Source: Gemmatimonadetes bacterium bin94
GTDB taxonomy: Bacteria; Gemmatimonadota; Gemmatimonadetes; Longimicrobiales; Gaopeijiaceae
Direction: 5' to 3'
DNA: 53,248 bases
Assembly (NCBI GenBank): GCA_002238865.1
Contig: MPNE01000004.1
Coordinates: 147,501-200,748 of the forward strand
Shown here: positions 25,374-33,070 of the stretch, in pieces
Layout: every line of letters starts with the position of its first letter
Numbering within the stretch: the stretch's first letter is position 1
Position numbers and translations under genes: made by a program
The notes under the pieces: generated by a model
What the model saw: the letters and a program-made list of their open reading frames with translations, nothing else
Told to the model about the DNA's origin: nothing
Database searches by the model: none

Positions 25374-26417
25374 TCAACCGGCATCCGACGCCGATCCCGC
25401 CCGGCTCTTCTGTCTCGTCCAGATGAGCACTGCCCCGCAGCCATCCCGATGAATCCCCTGGTACTCCACCGGCGTTCGCGGGCCCCAGTACACTTCCGCC
25501 AACTCGACCCAGTCGGGCGGGATCTGATCGATGTCGACCGAGCCCTCGATGTCCACGCCCATCGGTATCCCGTCCACATACACGGCAAGCGCACAGTTCC
25601 GGGGCGCGACGAGCACGGATCGGGACGTCGACTCGCGAGAGATCCGGATTCCCGGGACGTGCGCGAAGGCGTCCGAAATCCGTATGGAGCCGCGTTCCTG
25701 GATCGTCTCGCGGGTCAGCAGGCGCATCACGACGCCCTGGTCCATCCGGCGGTACACCCCGTGACTCTCGAGGAACCGGGACCGGACTTCCACCTTGAGA
25801 GGGCGCAGCGGCACGGCTTCCACCGTCAACGCGACCTCGACGGCTGTCGTCCGGTCGGGGTGCAGCGAAACCGGCTCATTCCGGTCGGCATAACCGATCA
25901 TCTCCACGGCAACCTGGGTCAGCTGCAACCTGAGGTCGCGGAATTCGGCGCGTCCCTCGCTGTCGGTCACGCTCCTCCTGCCGTCGCGGAGCGACACGGT
26001 GGCCCCCTCGACCGGGATGCCACCCTGCGAATCCACGACCCGCACCAACAGGCGGGATGGAGCGGTCGGATCATCGATCTCCGCTCTGCTCATCTTCAAG
26101 GTGAAGTGACCCGGTCGAATGACGCTGAAGTCTCCGCGGATGGTGGAATAGCCACCTCTGCGCACGGTGAGCGTGTAGTCGCCGACGGCCGCGTCGAAGG
26201 TCACCCTTCCATCGACCCCCGTCACGTGGCGGCTGGGCACTCCCGACAGTTCGATGACCGCCCCCAGCAGGTTCGTGTTCGTGTCCAGGTCCTGTATTCG
26301 GGCGGTAATGCGGACGCGCCTGTCTTCCTGCCCCCCCACGGCTCCGTGGGCACCGAGAAACGGGCCGGCCAGCACGAGAAGAGCGGCGGCGCAGGGCATG
26401 CAGACCCTCCGTTTCAT
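25374..26417 (-). CDS. Secreted CarboxypepD-regulatory/plug-like protein without a beta barrel (B)
   Basis: 347 residues from the ATG at 26417, giving the signal peptide MKRRVCMPCAAALLVLAG. Other starts are 26444, and an ATG at 26399 with a better Shine-Dalgarno (CGGAGGG). Two CarboxypepD-like modules (about 35-110, TARIQDLDTNTNLLGAVIEL; and 115-205, LLVRVVDSQGGIPVEGATV) precede a plug-like domain. That domain has IRISDAFAHVPGIRI, the Cys-containing PRNCALAVYVDGIPM and HRDGCGAVLIWT. The paired Cys and the xDGxP / GCGxxxIxT pattern are shared with protein A. It stops without a receptor barrel. First gene of the three-gene minus-strand operon. Confidence 0.75.
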   Translation of the reverse strand: MKRRVCMPCAAALLVLAGPFLGAHGAVGGQEDRRVRITARIQDLDTNTNLLGAVIELSGVPSRHVTGVDGRVTFDAAVGDYTLTVRRGGYSTIRGDFSVIRPGHFTLKMSRAEIDDPTAPSRLLVRVVDSQGGIPVEGATVSLRDGRRSVTDSEGRAEFRDLRLQLTQVAVEMIGYADRNEPVSLHPDRTTAVEVALTVEAVPLRPLKVEVRSRFLESHGVYRRMDQGVVMRLLTRETIQERGSIRISDAFAHVPGIRISRESTSRSVLVAPRNCALAVYVDGIPMGVDIEGSVDIDQIPPDWVELAEVYWGPRTPVEYQGIHRDGCGAVLIWTRQKSRAGSASDAG

Positions 26418-26607
26418 CCCCGGGCGGACAATCACGATCCGCATCTCCCCAAAAGGGCGTCAGGCATCGGACTCACTCTCGATTGCGTACGACATTCCGT
26501 AGGAATATAGTGCCGCCACCCGGCTGAGCGCACAAGCAACGAGCGCCCCACGGCCTTCGACGGGCGACCACGGGCCGTCCCTGACTGGCGTAGACGGGCC
26601 ACTCCTC

Positions 26608-26613
26608 TATATT
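26608..26613 (+). promoter_or_regulatory. Candidate -10 element (TATATT) of the DUF1592 operon
   Basis: TATATT ends 8 nt before the ATG at 26622. There is no Shine-Dalgarno in the gap (TTGGATGC) and no clear -35. Transcription would start within a few nt of the ATG, so the operon's first gene may be translated from a leaderless mRNA. Confidence 0.4.
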
Positions 26614-26621
26614 TTGGATGC

Positions 26622-29081
26622 ATGACTAAATACACTGCCGTCCTGCTCACAGCGGGAGCGATCGGCCTTGGCCTGGCCGGCACTGCCGTTCAGTCCCCTC
26701 GCATCTCTTCCGGCGAGGCGGCGGACGGACCGCGTGATGCAGCGCCCGTTGTCTCGGGAGCCAACGAGGTCGTCGAGCAGTTTTGCACGCGATGTCACAA
26801 TGCGCGCTCGCGCCGCGGCGACCTGGTGCTCGAAGGCTTCGACATCGCCGACGCGATCAACCATCGTCCCACCATCGAGAAGATGATCCGCAAGTTGCGG
26901 GCCGGCATGATGCCGCCGATGGGCGCGCGCCGTCCCGATGCAGAGGTCCTCGGGTCGATGGCCACCGAACTTGAAACGGCCATGGACGGGATCGCGGCCA
27001 CAAGTCCGAACCCGGGCAAACGGACCTTCCAGCGCCTCAACCGGGCCGAATATTCACAGGCAGTCGAGGATCTCCTGGGACTCCAAATCGACGTGGGGAC
27101 GTTTCTCCCCCTTGACACCAAGAGCGCCAACTTCGACAACATCGCGGATGTGCAGATGCCGTCGGCAACCGTGATGGAAGGATATCTGCGTGCCGCCGGG
27201 CAGATCAGCAGGCTTGCCCTCGGCGACCCCGAGGCCGAGGTCTCGTCGACGATCTACCGGATCCCGAGGGTCGCTTCCCAGAAGGATCTGGTGGAAGGGG
27301 CACCGATCGGGACCCGGGGAGGGCTGTCGGTCGCCCATAACTTCCCCGCCGACGGCAAATACGTCTTCCACATCATGCCCTACGCCGCCGTCGAAGGAGA
27401 GGTCTTCGGCCGCACGTTCGGCACCGAGCAGATCGAGGTCTCGATCGACGGGGCACGTGTGGCGCTGCTGACCATCGATCGATGGATGTCGGAATCCGAG
27501 CCCACGGGACTCAACATCCGCACCGACTCCATCTACGTTACGGCCGGACAGAAGCGTGTTTCGGTCGCGTTCGTCCGCCAGTTCGAAGGCGTCGTGGACG
27601 ATCTCATTCGTCCCATCGACCACACTCTCGCAGACGGGCAGATCGGCATCGGCCTCGGTGTCACGACCCAGCAGCACCTTCAGCGGCTCACCGTCCTCGG
27701 CCCATTCGACGTCACCGGGGTCTCGGACACCCCGGCGCGGCGAACTGTCTTCACCTGCCGTCCCACCGTTCCCGAAGAGGCCCTGCCCTGCGCACGCCGG
27801 ATCATCGAGAGGTTGGCCACCAGGGCATACCGGCGACCCGCCCTCGACCGGGACATCGAGGGTCTCCTTCCCTTCTACGAGCAGGGCGCGGCGGACGGCG
27901 GCTTCGAGAAGGGCATCCGGACGGCCCTGCAGGCGATCCTTGCGAGCCCCCATTTCATTTTCCGGCTCGAGCGGCTGCCATCGGATCTCGAACCCGGCGG
28001 TGTCTACCGCATCGCCGACGTAGACCTCGCGTCCCGGTTGTCCTTCTTTCTCTGGGGGGCGCCGCCCGACGATGAACTGCTGGAGGTTGCGCGCTCGGGT
28101 TCCCTGTCCGCCCCGGACGAACTGGAGCGGCAGGCGCGCAGAATGCTGGCGGACCCGCGCGCGGAAGCGCTGGCGACACGGTTCGGGGCCCAGTGGCTTC
28201 GCCTTCAGGACCTCGAGAAGATCCACCCGGACGCGTTGACCTACCCCTACTTCGACCAGACCCTGGCCGACGCGATGCACCGGGAGACGGAGCTCTTCTT
28301 CACCAACCTGGTGCAGGAAGACCGCTCGGTCCTGGATCTGCTGACCGCCGACTACACCTTCGTCAACGAGCGCCTTGCACGACACTACGGAATCACGGGA
28401 GTCACGGGACCCGAGTTCAAAAGGGTCGACTATCCCACCGGCCATCGGCGCGGGCTGCTGGGGCACGGAAGCGTCCTCACGCTGACCTCCCACCCTGACC
28501 GCACCTCCCCGGTGCTGCGGGGCAAGTGGGTGCTCGAGGTGCTGCTCGGAGCGCCGCCACCCCCGCCTCCGCCTGACATTCCCGCCTTCGAGGAAACCGC
28601 CGCGGCCGAAGAGGGACGCTTCCTGACCGTCCGGGAACGGATGGAGGAACACCGGGCGAACCCGGCGTGCAGTTCCTGTCACAACGTGATCGACCCGCTG
28701 GGACTGGCACTGGAGAATTTCGACGTGACGGGGGCGTGGCGGATCCGCGACGGGGGCAACCCGGTCGACCCGGTCGGCGTCATGTACAACGGCCGGGAAC
28801 TCGCCAGCCCCGCCGATCTCAGGTCGGCGCTGCTCGATATGCCGGAGGTGGTTCTGCTCACCTTTGCGGAAAACCTGATGGCCTACGCGCTCGGCCGCAG
28901 GGTCGAATACTACGATATGCCAACGATCAGGGACATCACGCGCGGCGCGGCCGCAGACGACTACAGCATGTCCGCCTTCGTGCTCGGTGTCATCGGCAGC
29001 CCACCCTTCCGCACCGCCCTGGCGGGCGCCGTCGCCGACGACGATCCGGCCGCGGACCCACCACTACCGAAACGCGACTGA
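26622..29081 (+). CDS. Secreted DUF1587/1595/1592/1588/1585 protein with two CxxCH haem-binding motifs
   Basis: 819 residues; signal-like N-terminus (YTAVLLTAGAIGLGLAG). The first haem-c motif is CTRCH (C55, C58, H59), planctomycete cytochrome style. Then in order: DUF1587 (about 125-190, RTFQRLNRAEYSQAVEDLLGL), a beta-rich jelly-roll-like region (about 200-365), DUF1595 (about 390-430, ATRAYRRPALDRDIEGLLPF) and DUF1592 (ILASPHFIFRLE onward). DUF1588 follows (about 585-685, GHGSVLTLTSHPDRTSPVLRG), ending in the second motif CSSCH (C683, C686, H687), then DUF1585 (about 720-775). Families with this layout are periplasmic and functionally undescribed. It leads a four-gene operon. Confidence 0.92.
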   Translation: MTKYTAVLLTAGAIGLGLAGTAVQSPRISSGEAADGPRDAAPVVSGANEVVEQFCTRCHNARSRRGDLVLEGFDIADAINHRPTIEKMIRKLRAGMMPPMGARRPDAEVLGSMATELETAMDGIAATSPNPGKRTFQRLNRAEYSQAVEDLLGLQIDVGTFLPLDTKSANFDNIADVQMPSATVMEGYLRAAGQISRLALGDPEAEVSSTIYRIPRVASQKDLVEGAPIGTRGGLSVAHNFPADGKYVFHIMPYAAVEGEVFGRTFGTEQIEVSIDGARVALLTIDRWMSESEPTGLNIRTDSIYVTAGQKRVSVAFVRQFEGVVDDLIRPIDHTLADGQIGIGLGVTTQQHLQRLTVLGPFDVTGVSDTPARRTVFTCRPTVPEEALPCARRIIERLATRAYRRPALDRDIEGLLPFYEQGAADGGFEKGIRTALQAILASPHFIFRLERLPSDLEPGGVYRIADVDLASRLSFFLWGAPPDDELLEVARSGSLSAPDELERQARRMLADPRAEALATRFGAQWLRLQDLEKIHPDALTYPYFDQTLADAMHRETELFFTNLVQEDRSVLDLLTADYTFVNERLARHYGITGVTGPEFKRVDYPTGHRRGLLGHGSVLTLTSHPDRTSPVLRGKWVLEVLLGAPPPPPPPDIPAFEETAAAEEGRFLTVRERMEEHRANPACSSCHNVIDPLGLALENFDVTGAWRIRDGGNPVDPVGVMYNGRELASPADLRSALLDMPEVVLLTFAENLMAYALGRRVEYYDMPTIRDITRGAAADDYSMSAFVLGVIGSPPFRTALAGAVADDDPAADPPLPKRD

Positions 29082-29112
29082 AACCAAGCAACCAAAGAGC
29101 GAGGTCCGACCG

Positions 29113-30501
29113 ATGCAATACCTCAGCGGCAAACACATTTCGCGGCGCACGATGCTCAAGGGAGCCGGCGCGGCGATCGGCCTGCCCCTTCTGGACGCGA
29201 TGATCCCCGCCGGCCGTTTGTGGGCGTCGACAGAAGCCGGGAAAGCCGCCGACCGCACCCGCCTCGTCTGTATCGAGCAGGTGCATGGTGCCGCGGGATG
29301 CAACGACTGGGGTGCCAGCCAGAACCTCTGGTCCCCGGCCGAGACCGGCCGCGACTTCGACTTGTCGCCCAGCAGTCTCAAGCCGCTCGAACCCTTCCGG
29401 AAGTACCTGACCATCGTCAGCGACACCGACGCCCGGATGGCCGACGCCTATGCTCCCAGCGAGATCGGCGGCGACCACTTCCGTACCAGCGCGGTGTTCC
29501 TCACCCAGGCCCACCCGAAGCAGACCGAGGGCTCGGATGTTCAGGTCGGAACCTCCTTCGACCAGCTTTACGTGCAGCGCTTCGGCCAGGACACGCCGAT
29601 CCCCTCGCTGCAGCTGTCGATCGAAAATGTCGACCAGGCCGGGGGCTGCGCTTACGGGTACGCCTGTGTCTACACCGACACGATCAGTTGGTCATCGCCC
29701 AGTCAGCCACTTCCCATGATCCGCGATCCGAGAGCCGTCTTCGAGCAGCTCTTCGGCGCCGGGGGCACGCCCGAACAGCGTGCCGAGCGGCTGACCACCG
29801 ACCGGAGCATTCTGGACTGGGTCATGGGCGAGATGTCGGCCGTCCGGCGCCAGCTTGATCCGGTGGACGTTCACCGGCTCGACCAGTACGCCCACAATAT
29901 CCGCGAACTCGAGCAGCGCATTCAGAGGATCGAGGCCCAGAACACGAGCGGCGAAGAGCGCCAGATTCCGGAAGCGCCCATCGGCGTCCCCGACTCGTTC
30001 GAGGAGCACGTCAAGCTGATGTTCGACCTGCAGGTGCTCGCGTTCCGCTCGGACACCACCCGCGTGTTCTCGCTGAAGCTGGGACGCGACGCGTCGCCGC
30101 GGGTCTACCCGGAGTCGGGTGTGGACACGCCTTTCCACGCCTCCTCTCACCACGGAGGCCGGGAGGACAGAGTCAAGCAGTTCGCCAGGATCAACGAGTA
30201 CCACGTGTCGATGGTTCCCTACTTCCTCGAGCAGCTGCAGCAGGTGAACGAGGGCGATGGCACCCTTCTCGACAAGACGATGCTCATGTACGGCTCGGCG
30301 ATGGCGGACAGCAACCTGCACAACCACGCGCGCTGTCCGCTGTTCCTTGCGGGAGGCGCTGGCGGAATCCTGGAGGGGGAGCAGCACATCCGCGCGCGCC
30401 CCGGCACACCCATGGCGAACGTCATGCTGAGCCTGCTCCACAAGCTGGGCGCGGACGACATCGAGGCGTTCGGAAACAGCACGGGCCACTTCGCGATCTA
30501 G
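29113..30501 (+). CDS. Tat-exported DUF1552 protein
   Basis: 462 residues from the ATG at 29113 (GAGG 8 nt upstream); the frame is open further upstream but lacks signals. The N-terminus has a twin-arginine motif (SRRTMLK, R11-R12) followed by a hydrophobic segment, so the protein is probably exported folded and may carry a cofactor or metals. The DUF1552 body includes VCIEQVHGAAGC, the FRTSAVFLTQAHP segment, TTRVFSLKLGRD, ASSHHGG and MYGSAMADSNLHNH. Several conserved His/Asp resemble a metal-binding alkaline-phosphatase/sulfatase-like fold such as DUF1501 proteins (inference). It follows the DUF1592 gene by 31 nt, the typical pairing. Confidence 0.92.
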   Translation: MQYLSGKHISRRTMLKGAGAAIGLPLLDAMIPAGRLWASTEAGKAADRTRLVCIEQVHGAAGCNDWGASQNLWSPAETGRDFDLSPSSLKPLEPFRKYLTIVSDTDARMADAYAPSEIGGDHFRTSAVFLTQAHPKQTEGSDVQVGTSFDQLYVQRFGQDTPIPSLQLSIENVDQAGGCAYGYACVYTDTISWSSPSQPLPMIRDPRAVFEQLFGAGGTPEQRAERLTTDRSILDWVMGEMSAVRRQLDPVDVHRLDQYAHNIRELEQRIQRIEAQNTSGEERQIPEAPIGVPDSFEEHVKLMFDLQVLAFRSDTTRVFSLKLGRDASPRVYPESGVDTPFHASSHHGGREDRVKQFARINEYHVSMVPYFLEQLQQVNEGDGTLLDKTMLMYGSAMADSNLHNHARCPLFLAGGAGGILEGEQHIRARPGTPMANVMLSLLHKLGADDIEAFGNSTGHFAI

Positions 30502-30513
30502 TACGGGGGCGAC

Positions 30514-32376
30514 ATGAAAGCAGGCCGAAGGCTGGACAGATCATCCGCGGCGTTCGCGATCGCGCTGGTGTTGGCGGGCGCCTCGCTCGGGGCGGCCCGC
30601 GCCGACCTGGCCGTTGCCAATGCCGATGCTCCCGTGGCCGATGCCGCCGAGCGCAGCGACCTCGAGGCGGTACGGACGCTGCTTCGCCAGGGCGAGGACG
30701 CGAACACTGCGCAGAGCGACGGCATGACGGCGCTTCACTGGGCCGCCAGCAACAACGACATCGAGATCGCCCGCACCCTGCTCTATGCGGGCGCGACCGT
30801 CCGGGCCACCACCCGGCTTGGCGGGTACACGCCTCTGCACCTGGCAAGCCGCGCGGGCCACCCCGAGGTTGCGGGCGCGCTGCTGGAGGCGGGAGCCGAT
30901 CCCGACGTGTTCACGACGACCGGAGTCACGGCCATGCACTTCGCAGCGGACGCCGACGCGCCCGGGGTCGTGACGACGCTCGTCAAGCACGATGCCGACG
31001 TCAACGCGCGGGACGGCTTCTCCCGCCGCACTCCCCTGATGTTCGCTGCGGTGCGTGGTGCCGACGCGGCCCTCCAGGCCCTGTTGGACGCCGGCGCCGA
31101 GCCGGGTCTGGTTACGGACACAAAGGACTACGAGGCGCTGGACCAGAGCCTCCGGGCCGAACAGCGGCAGCGTGCGCGAGTCCGTGCCGCCGCAGAGGAG
31201 CCCGAGGAGGAGGAGGAAGAGCCCGAAGCGCCTACCCAGGGAAGCCAACCTGCTCCCGGACAGCCCCGCACCCCGGCCCAACCGGCCCCCGCGGGCGCGA
31301 CGCCGGCCGATCCGGCAGCCAAGCCCGACCCGGAGCCTCCGGTCAGGGCGCTCAGTTCGGCCCAGCAGATCGGGAAGCAGGGAGGCTTTTCGGCGCTCCA
31401 CTACGCCGTTCGCGAGGGGCACCGGTCCACGGCCTCACTGCTGCTTGACGGCGGCGCGGACATCAACCAGCCGACGGCCGGGGACGAAACCTCGCCGATG
31501 CTCGTTGCGATCATCAACGGCAACTACGACCTGGCCCGGGACCTTCTGGAGCGCGGCGCCGACCCGAATCAGCTCAGCGACGACGGAGCAGGTCCGCTTT
31601 TCGCGACGCTGAACATCGAGTGGTCGCTCCGCACCTGGTATCCGCAACCGCAGGCATTTCGCCAGCAGGAGACGAGCTACCTGGAGTTGATGCGCCTACT
31701 GCTCGACGCAGGTGCCGATCCGAACCAGCAGACCACCACGCACATCTGGTACGCGGCGTACAACGCGGGCCGCATGGGTGTTGATTTCACCGGCGCCACC
31801 CCCTTCTGGCGGGCGGCCTACGCCGTCGACGTGACCGCGATGCGCCTGCTGGTCGAGTACGGGGCCGATCCGAACATCTGGACGACAAAGCTGCCGGACC
31901 GGCGGCGCTTCTTCGACCCCAACTTCCCGGACACGCAGCCGGATGAGGAACCTGCCGATCCTTCCGGCCTGCCTCCCGTTCCCGTTGGAGGCCCGGCGAT
32001 TCACGCCCTGCACGCGGCGGCGGGCGTCGGCTTCGGCACGTCGCGGGTCGCCCAGCAGCACCGGAGCGTCCCGGACGGATGGCTGCCCGCGATCCGCTAT
32101 CTGGTGGACGAACTCGGGGTCGACCCCAACCTCCGCGACAAGGACGGATTCAACGCGATCCACCACGCCGCGGCCCGGGGCGACAACGAGACGATTCTTT
32201 TCCTGATCAACCGGGGTGCCGAGATCGGGGCGATCAGCCGACGAGGCCAGACTACCGCGGACCTGGCAAACAGCCCAGAACAGCGGGCCCAGCCACACCC
32301 GGCCACGGTAGCCTTGCTGGAGAAGCTCGGATCGCACAACAGCCACCAGTGCCGGTCCTGTGGGGGCAGCCGTTGA
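30514..32376 (+). CDS. Secreted ankyrin-repeat protein with C-terminal CxxC
   Basis: 620 residues. The signal peptide (about 1-31) ends near ARA-DL. A first ankyrin block (about 45-220) has repeats such as GMTALHWAASNNDIEIARTL and GYTPLHLASRAGHPEVAGAL. An acidic, Pro/Ala-rich linker (about 228-275) follows. A second block (about 288-600) includes GFSALHYAVREGHRSTASLL. The last residues are QCRSCGGSR, with C613 and C616. Ankyrins are protein-binding scaffolds; a periplasmic one beside DUF1592/DUF1552 proteins probably organises that complex (inference). GGGGG lies 4 nt before the ATG; the gene starts 12 nt after the DUF1552 stop. Confidence 0.9.
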   Translation: MKAGRRLDRSSAAFAIALVLAGASLGAARADLAVANADAPVADAAERSDLEAVRTLLRQGEDANTAQSDGMTALHWAASNNDIEIARTLLYAGATVRATTRLGGYTPLHLASRAGHPEVAGALLEAGADPDVFTTTGVTAMHFAADADAPGVVTTLVKHDADVNARDGFSRRTPLMFAAVRGADAALQALLDAGAEPGLVTDTKDYEALDQSLRAEQRQRARVRAAAEEPEEEEEEPEAPTQGSQPAPGQPRTPAQPAPAGATPADPAAKPDPEPPVRALSSAQQIGKQGGFSALHYAVREGHRSTASLLLDGGADINQPTAGDETSPMLVAIINGNYDLARDLLERGADPNQLSDDGAGPLFATLNIEWSLRTWYPQPQAFRQQETSYLELMRLLLDAGADPNQQTTTHIWYAAYNAGRMGVDFTGATPFWRAAYAVDVTAMRLLVEYGADPNIWTTKLPDRRRFFDPNFPDTQPDEEPADPSGLPPVPVGGPAIHALHAAAGVGFGTSRVAQQHRSVPDGWLPAIRYLVDELGVDPNLRDKDGFNAIHHAAARGDNETILFLINRGAEIGAISRRGQTTADLANSPEQRAQPHPATVALLEKLGSHNSHQCRSCGGSR

Positions 32377-32939
32377 TGGCACGCCGCACATCGATGGAAC
32401 AGCATGGGGCACGCCGCTCGATGGCAGCTCTGGGGGCGTCGGTCACAGCCGCGGCGCTGCTGGTCGCGTTGCCCGCTTCCGCCCAGGACACGGAGTGGAA
32501 CCGTTACACCCTGGAGGGCCTCGCCGGGGTGTACGTTCGTGCGGAAGCCAACCTGGGGTGCGAGGGCGCCGGAGTCTCGGCGGAAGCGGTCCGCATGGAC
32601 GCCGCGGCCGTGCTCGAGGCGGCGGAGGTTCCCCTTCTCACCGAACGCGAAATGCTTGCGAGCCCGGGGCTCCCCGAGCTCAGGGTCTCGCTCGAATGCG
32701 GCGGGGGGGTCGCGGGGGTGGTGGCGTACTCGGTGTCTGTCCGTGTACAGCAGGCCACGCAGATGATCCGCGACACCCAGATTACGTTGTCGGAGGCGGT
32801 GACCTGGTGGACGAGCATGGTGGGCGTGGCCGAGGCGGCTTCGACGGGGGATGCCCTGGGAGCGGCTCTGGAGGCCGGGCTGGCCGAGTTCACCGAAGCA
32901 TTCGCCGCTGCGAACGCGGAGGAGGAGGGATCGGGGTAG
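32376..32939 (+). CDS. Small secreted protein of unknown function
   Basis: 187 residues. The ATG shares one base with the ankyrin stop (TGATG), with GGGGG upstream, so translation is coupled. The signal peptide covers about residues 14-38, ending ASA-QD. The mature part has two Cys (NLGCEGAG and SLECGGGV), a beta-like YSVSVRVQQATQMIRDTQ segment and an acidic/Ala-rich C-terminal helix. No named family recognised. Position suggests a fourth component of the DUF1592/DUF1552 export operon. Confidence 0.75.
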   Translation: MARRTSMEQHGARRSMAALGASVTAAALLVALPASAQDTEWNRYTLEGLAGVYVRAEANLGCEGAGVSAEAVRMDAAAVLEAAEVPLLTEREMLASPGLPELRVSLECGGGVAGVVAYSVSVRVQQATQMIRDTQITLSEAVTWWTSMVGVAEAASTGDALGAALEAGLAEFTEAFAAANAEEEGSG

Positions 32940-32943
32940 CGCG

Positions 32944-32969
32944 TTGCCGGGTGCCACGCGACCCGGCAA
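32944..32969. terminator. Hairpin between convergent genes
   Basis: Perfect 9-bp inverted repeat TTGCCGGGT / ACCCGGCAA with an 8-nt loop, 4 nt after the four-gene operon and facing the end of recQ. There is no long U tract, so factor-independent strength is uncertain. Confidence 0.55.
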
Positions 32970-33070
32970 TCTGGCGCCGCCCCTATGGAGTCAGCGGTTG
33001 CCGAGGGATGAACCCGTCTCGGCCGATGCGCCGGGTGCGTGGCCTCACCGACCGGGACAACGCTTGCAGC

